Below are positions 6,415-8,646 of a stretch of DNA of 8,646 bases, piece by piece. The stretch covers positions 1 through 8,646 of the forward strand of contig JASHVY010000551.1 in assembly GCA_030044345.1 (NCBI GenBank). Reading direction: 5' to 3'. How positions within the stretch are numbered: the stretch's first letter is position 1; the number at the start of each line of letters is the position of its first letter. The position numbers and the translations under genes were made by a program. The DNA is from Acetobacteraceae bacterium. GTDB taxonomy: Bacteria > Pseudomonadota > Alphaproteobacteria > Acetobacterales > Acetobacteraceae. The notes beneath the pieces are model-generated. The model saw only the letters and a program-made list of their open reading frames with translations, had not been told where the DNA came from and ran no database searches.

Positions 6415-6567
6415 AGCGGGATGAGATCGCTTGTGCTCACCCATCCCGCTCCCGGTCTTTGTTTCCTCGCGTGATTCAGACCTCCGGTGTTCCCACCTTC
6501 GGTCATCGCGCTCTGTTTCCTCGCGTGATTCAGACCTCCGGTGATTTCCCCTTCGGTCGTCACGCTT
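6415..6567 (+). repeat. Composite structured repeat, copy 2, distal hairpin duplicated
   Basis: This is a second copy of the element at 3594-3689, starting 9 bp after the livH stop. The first hairpin (6415-6450) keeps both arms AGCGGGATG and CATCCCGCT while the 10-base loop has diverged. The distal unit is present twice in tandem with a 54-bp period (6460-6513 and 6514-6567). Its hairpins lie at 6469-6511 and 6523-6565. In the first, GCGTGA pairs with TCGCGC using one G-U, GACC with GGTC, and GGTG with CACC around TTCC. It sits inside an apparent operon between livH and livMG, so it may tune relative expression by mRNA processing or partial termination. The family was not recognised. Confidence 0.7.
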
Positions 6568-6590
6568 TAGGCTGCTGAAAGAGGCCTGCG

Positions 6591-8450
6591 ATGGACGGAA
6601 AGCCCGTGGTGCTGTCTTCCCCGTCGATCCGTGCCCGGGCTGGATCGCATCCGCGCTGGCGGGGGGTGGCGGGCGCGGTGATCGTGCTTGCTTACCTGGC
6701 AGCCACGTGGTTCGTCGCCAATGCCAGCCTGAGCGTGCAGAGCCTCGTGCTGGTTGCGGCGGTCTTCGGCATCCTGGCGATCAGCCTCGACCTGGTGGCC
6801 GGGATGCTCGGGCTCTATTCGCTCGGGCAGGGCGGGTTTTTCGCGATCGGCGCCTATCTGACGACGATTCTCGCGGCCGACACGCATATCAGCGTGTTTG
6901 TCCTGCTGGCCATCGTCGTGGCCGTCTCCGGCGCGATTGGCCTCGTGATCGGCGCCATGTCGCTCCGGGTCAGCGGCCTCTATTTCGCCATCACCACGTT
7001 CATCTTCACCCTGGTGTTGACCGTGCTCGCGACCGACCTGCAGATAACCGGCGGCACGCAGGGCCTGCTGGGTCCGTCCTTCCCCGACTTTCCCGCAGCA
7101 CTCGCGCCGCTCGGCGCGCCGGCCGCGTGGTGCATCCTGCTCGCGCTGCTGGCGGCAGCAGGGGCGGTATGGAGCCTCCGCCGCTCGCCGCTCTATCCCG
7201 TGCTGCTGGCGATCCGGGATGCCGAGCCCTTCGCCGAGGCAGCGGGCGTGCGGACATCCCTTATCAAGATCTGCGTCTTCGGGCTCTCCGCCGCGATGGC
7301 GGGCACCGCCGGCTGGCTGTTCTCTTTTCTCGGCGTCGTGTCGCCAGGGCAGTTCGATTGGGCCGTCTCGCTCAATATCCTCGTCATGGTGCTGGTCGGC
7401 GGGATCAACACCACGCTCGGCCCGCTCGTCGGCGCCGCCTTCGTCACGATGTTCCCGGCCGTGGTCAACATCAATCCGTGGTTGCAGGAGATCATCTACG
7501 GCACGCTGTCGATTTTTGCGATCACCGTGTTTCCGGAAGGCGTGGTCGGCCTGATTCGGCGCAGCCTCGGCGGCGCGGCAGAGGCGTCAAGTCGGCCTGC
7601 CGGGAGGGTGGCTGCGGGCGAGAAGGGGGTTTCGGAGGCTGGTGGCCTCTCCGCGCTGCCGGCAGGCGCGGACGGTGCGGCGCATGACGTGATCGTCGAA
7701 TGTCGCGGCATCGAATTTGGCTACGGAACCGGGCCGAAGGCGCTTCGCAATGTCGATCTCGTCGTGCGGCGCGGTCATATCCACGGCCTGATCGGGCCGA
7801 ACGGATCGGGCAAGAGCACGCTTGCGAATGTCATCGCCGGTCGCCTCAGCCCGATGGCGGGCCGGATCGTCGTGAACGGACGGCAGGTCGACTTCCTTTC
7901 GCCCAGCAGCCGGGCACGATTCGGCCTGCGCCGCACATTCCAGGCGGCCGAGCTGGTTCGCGAGCTGACGACCAGCGAGAACGTGGCGGTCGGTCTTTAC
8001 ACCCAGGTCCCGGGGGTCGCCCGCCGCGCTGCCGTTTGGCCGCTGCTGCCGTCCGGCCGGCGCGATTCCGCGCGGCTGCGCGATCGCGCGGATGGGGCGC
8101 TCCAATCTGTGGAGGCGGGGGACTGGACACAGAAGCGTGTCGGCGACGTCCCGCACGGCATCGAGCAATTGACGCAGCTCGCCTCCGTCTGCGTTGCCGG
8201 CCCGGACATCATCATCCTCGACGAGCCGGCGACGGGGCTCTCCAGCACCGAGGTCGATCATCTTGCCCGCGTGCTCGGCCAGCTCAAGGTGCGCGGCGTG
8301 ACGATGATCATCATCGAGCATCAAACGCGCTTCCTCTTCCCGCTGTGCGACGAGGTGACGGTGCTCAACGCGGGTGAGGTGATCCTGACCGGCACGGCGG
8401 ACGAGGTCCGCGCCAACAAGACTGTACGACAGGTCTATCTCGGCGAATGA
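6591..8450 (+). CDS. Fused LivM permease-LivG ATPase of the ABC importer
   Basis: This 619-residue protein joins the second permease and one ATPase of the importer. Residues about 25-325 are a LivM-type permease (DLVAGMLGLYSLGQGGFFAIGAYL; AIRDAEPFAEAAGV; GLVGGINTTLGPLVGA-like segment; IYGTLSIFAITVFPEGVVGL). An Ala/Gly-rich linker spans about 326-365. The LivG-type ATPase, about 368-619, has an aromatic A-loop Y378, Walker A GPNGSGKST (402-410), Q-loop RRTFQ (Q451), Walker B IIILDEP (D544, E545) and H-loop H577 in IIEHQTRF. LivM-LivG fusions are known in this family. The unusual part is the ABC signature: the usual LSxGQ or LPYGxQR is replaced by VPHGIEQ (520-526), followed by LTQLASVCVAGPD instead of the typical EIARAL segment. 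The start ATG is preceded by AAAGAGG. The stop overlaps the next gene as ATGA. Substrate is unknown. Confidence 0.9.
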   Translation: MDGKPVVLSSPSIRARAGSHPRWRGVAGAVIVLAYLAATWFVANASLSVQSLVLVAAVFGILAISLDLVAGMLGLYSLGQGGFFAIGAYLTTILAADTHISVFVLLAIVVAVSGAIGLVIGAMSLRVSGLYFAITTFIFTLVLTVLATDLQITGGTQGLLGPSFPDFPAALAPLGAPAAWCILLALLAAAGAVWSLRRSPLYPVLLAIRDAEPFAEAAGVRTSLIKICVFGLSAAMAGTAGWLFSFLGVVSPGQFDWAVSLNILVMVLVGGINTTLGPLVGAAFVTMFPAVVNINPWLQEIIYGTLSIFAITVFPEGVVGLIRRSLGGAAEASSRPAGRVAAGEKGVSEAGGLSALPAGADGAAHDVIVECRGIEFGYGTGPKALRNVDLVVRRGHIHGLIGPNGSGKSTLANVIAGRLSPMAGRIVVNGRQVDFLSPSSRARFGLRRTFQAAELVRELTTSENVAVGLYTQVPGVARRAAVWPLLPSGRRDSARLRDRADGALQSVEAGDWTQKRVGDVPHGIEQLTQLASVCVAGPDIIILDEPATGLSSTEVDHLARVLGQLKVRGVTMIIIEHQTRFLFPLCDEVTVLNAGEVILTGTADEVRANKTVRQVYLGE

Positions 8451-8646
8451 GCGGCGCGGACAGCACGGCCCTGCAGATTTCGGCGTTGTTCGCCGGTTAT
8501 GGCCGGTTCGACGTGGTGCGCGACGTGACGCTGTATGTGGGCGCGGGCGAGGCGGTCGCGCTCATGGGGCCGAACGGTGCCGGCAAGACGACGGTGCTCC
8601 GTGCCATCATGGGGCTGGTGAAGCACCGGCGGGGCACCATTCGGGT
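8447..8646 (+). CDS. livF: LivF-type ABC importer ATPase (5' part, cut by the window edge)
   Basis: The first 66 codons of an ABC ATPase are present. ISALFAGYGRFDVVRDVTLYVGAGE holds an A-loop tyrosine (Y18) and matches the LivF opening. Walker A is GPNGAGKTT (41-49), followed by VLRAIMGLVKHRRGTI. The ATG overlaps the stop of the fused livMG gene as ATGA, indicating translational coupling. It should pair with the LivG half as the second nucleotide-binding subunit. The position after livM-livG and the N-terminal sequence favour LivF. The remainder of the gene, including Walker B and the signature motif, lies beyond the window. Confidence 0.88.
   Translation, partial: MSGADSTALQISALFAGYGRFDVVRDVTLYVGAGEAVALMGPNGAGKTTVLRAIMGLVKHRRGTIR

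Noticed and set aside
5173..6444. A 423-codon open frame on the minus strand opposite livH
   Set aside because: Its translation is rich in Arg, Asp, His and Glu without domain character and lies antisense to a clear LivH permease; typical of high-GC shadow frames.
3594..6567. Direct repeats flanking the binding-protein and livH genes as a composite mobile element
   Set aside because: No transposase, no terminal inverted repeats and no target duplication are visible; the copies sit after stop codons like genome-wide intergenic repeats. The 2.8-kb segment could still be a recombination target.
6460..6567. 54-bp tandem repeats as a CRISPR array
   Set aside because: Only two units, with the similarity running through the whole unit and no unique spacers; no cas genes.
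7587..8324. A 245-codon minus-strand open frame opposite the LivG domain
   Set aside because: It is a shadow of the ATPase coding sequence, with no ribosome binding site or domain.

Overview
The window is GC-rich, with dense genes, -4 bp ATGA gene overlaps, alphaproteobacterial-looking signalling and transport families, and one TTG start. It looks like chromosomal accessory sequence from an alphaproteobacterium, possibly Acetobacteraceae/Rhodospirillales. That placement is an inference from style; there is no rRNA or other taxonomic marker here.

Left third (1-2700): a two-component system on the minus strand. The sensor kinase (701-2137) has a LapD/MoxY-like periplasmic region, HAMP, HisKA_3 and HATPase_c. 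It overlaps a NarL/LuxR-family response regulator (57-704) by ATGA. A 13-bp dyad, GGGAAAATTGCCC, occurs exactly twice, once just beyond each end of this gene pair (31-43 and 2245-2257). A 10-bp core copy (2651-2660) lies upstream of the next gene on the plus strand. These are candidate operators, possibly for this response regulator.

Middle (2707-3588): a cytoplasmic-looking metallo-beta-lactamase-fold hydrolase of the methyl-parathion-hydrolase-like group, with all expected metal ligands. It is followed at once by a composite structured repeat (3594-3689).

Right half (3762-8646): a LivKHMGF-type ABC importer (branched-chain amino acid / small organic solute family). The periplasmic binding protein (3762-4934) is on the minus strand, divergent from the permease genes across a 574-bp intergenic region. 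That region holds a 12-bp perfect inverted repeat around a smaller palindrome, a tandem 16-mer and other dyads. On the plus strand come a LivH permease (5509-6405, TTG start), a LivM permease fused to a LivG ATPase (6591-8450) and the first 66 codons of a LivF ATPase (8447 to the window edge), overlapping by ATGA. A second copy of the composite repeat, with its distal hairpin duplicated in tandem, lies between livH and livMG, again just after a stop codon.

Working picture (inference): an envelope-sensing two-component system controls its own locus, a neighbour beyond the left edge and an intracellular hydrolase, while the adjacent importer may bring in a related small organic compound. The items most worth a second look are the shared operator, the post-stop structured repeat whose differences are mostly G-U wobbles in plus-strand RNA, and the LivG half whose ABC signature motif is strongly divergent.
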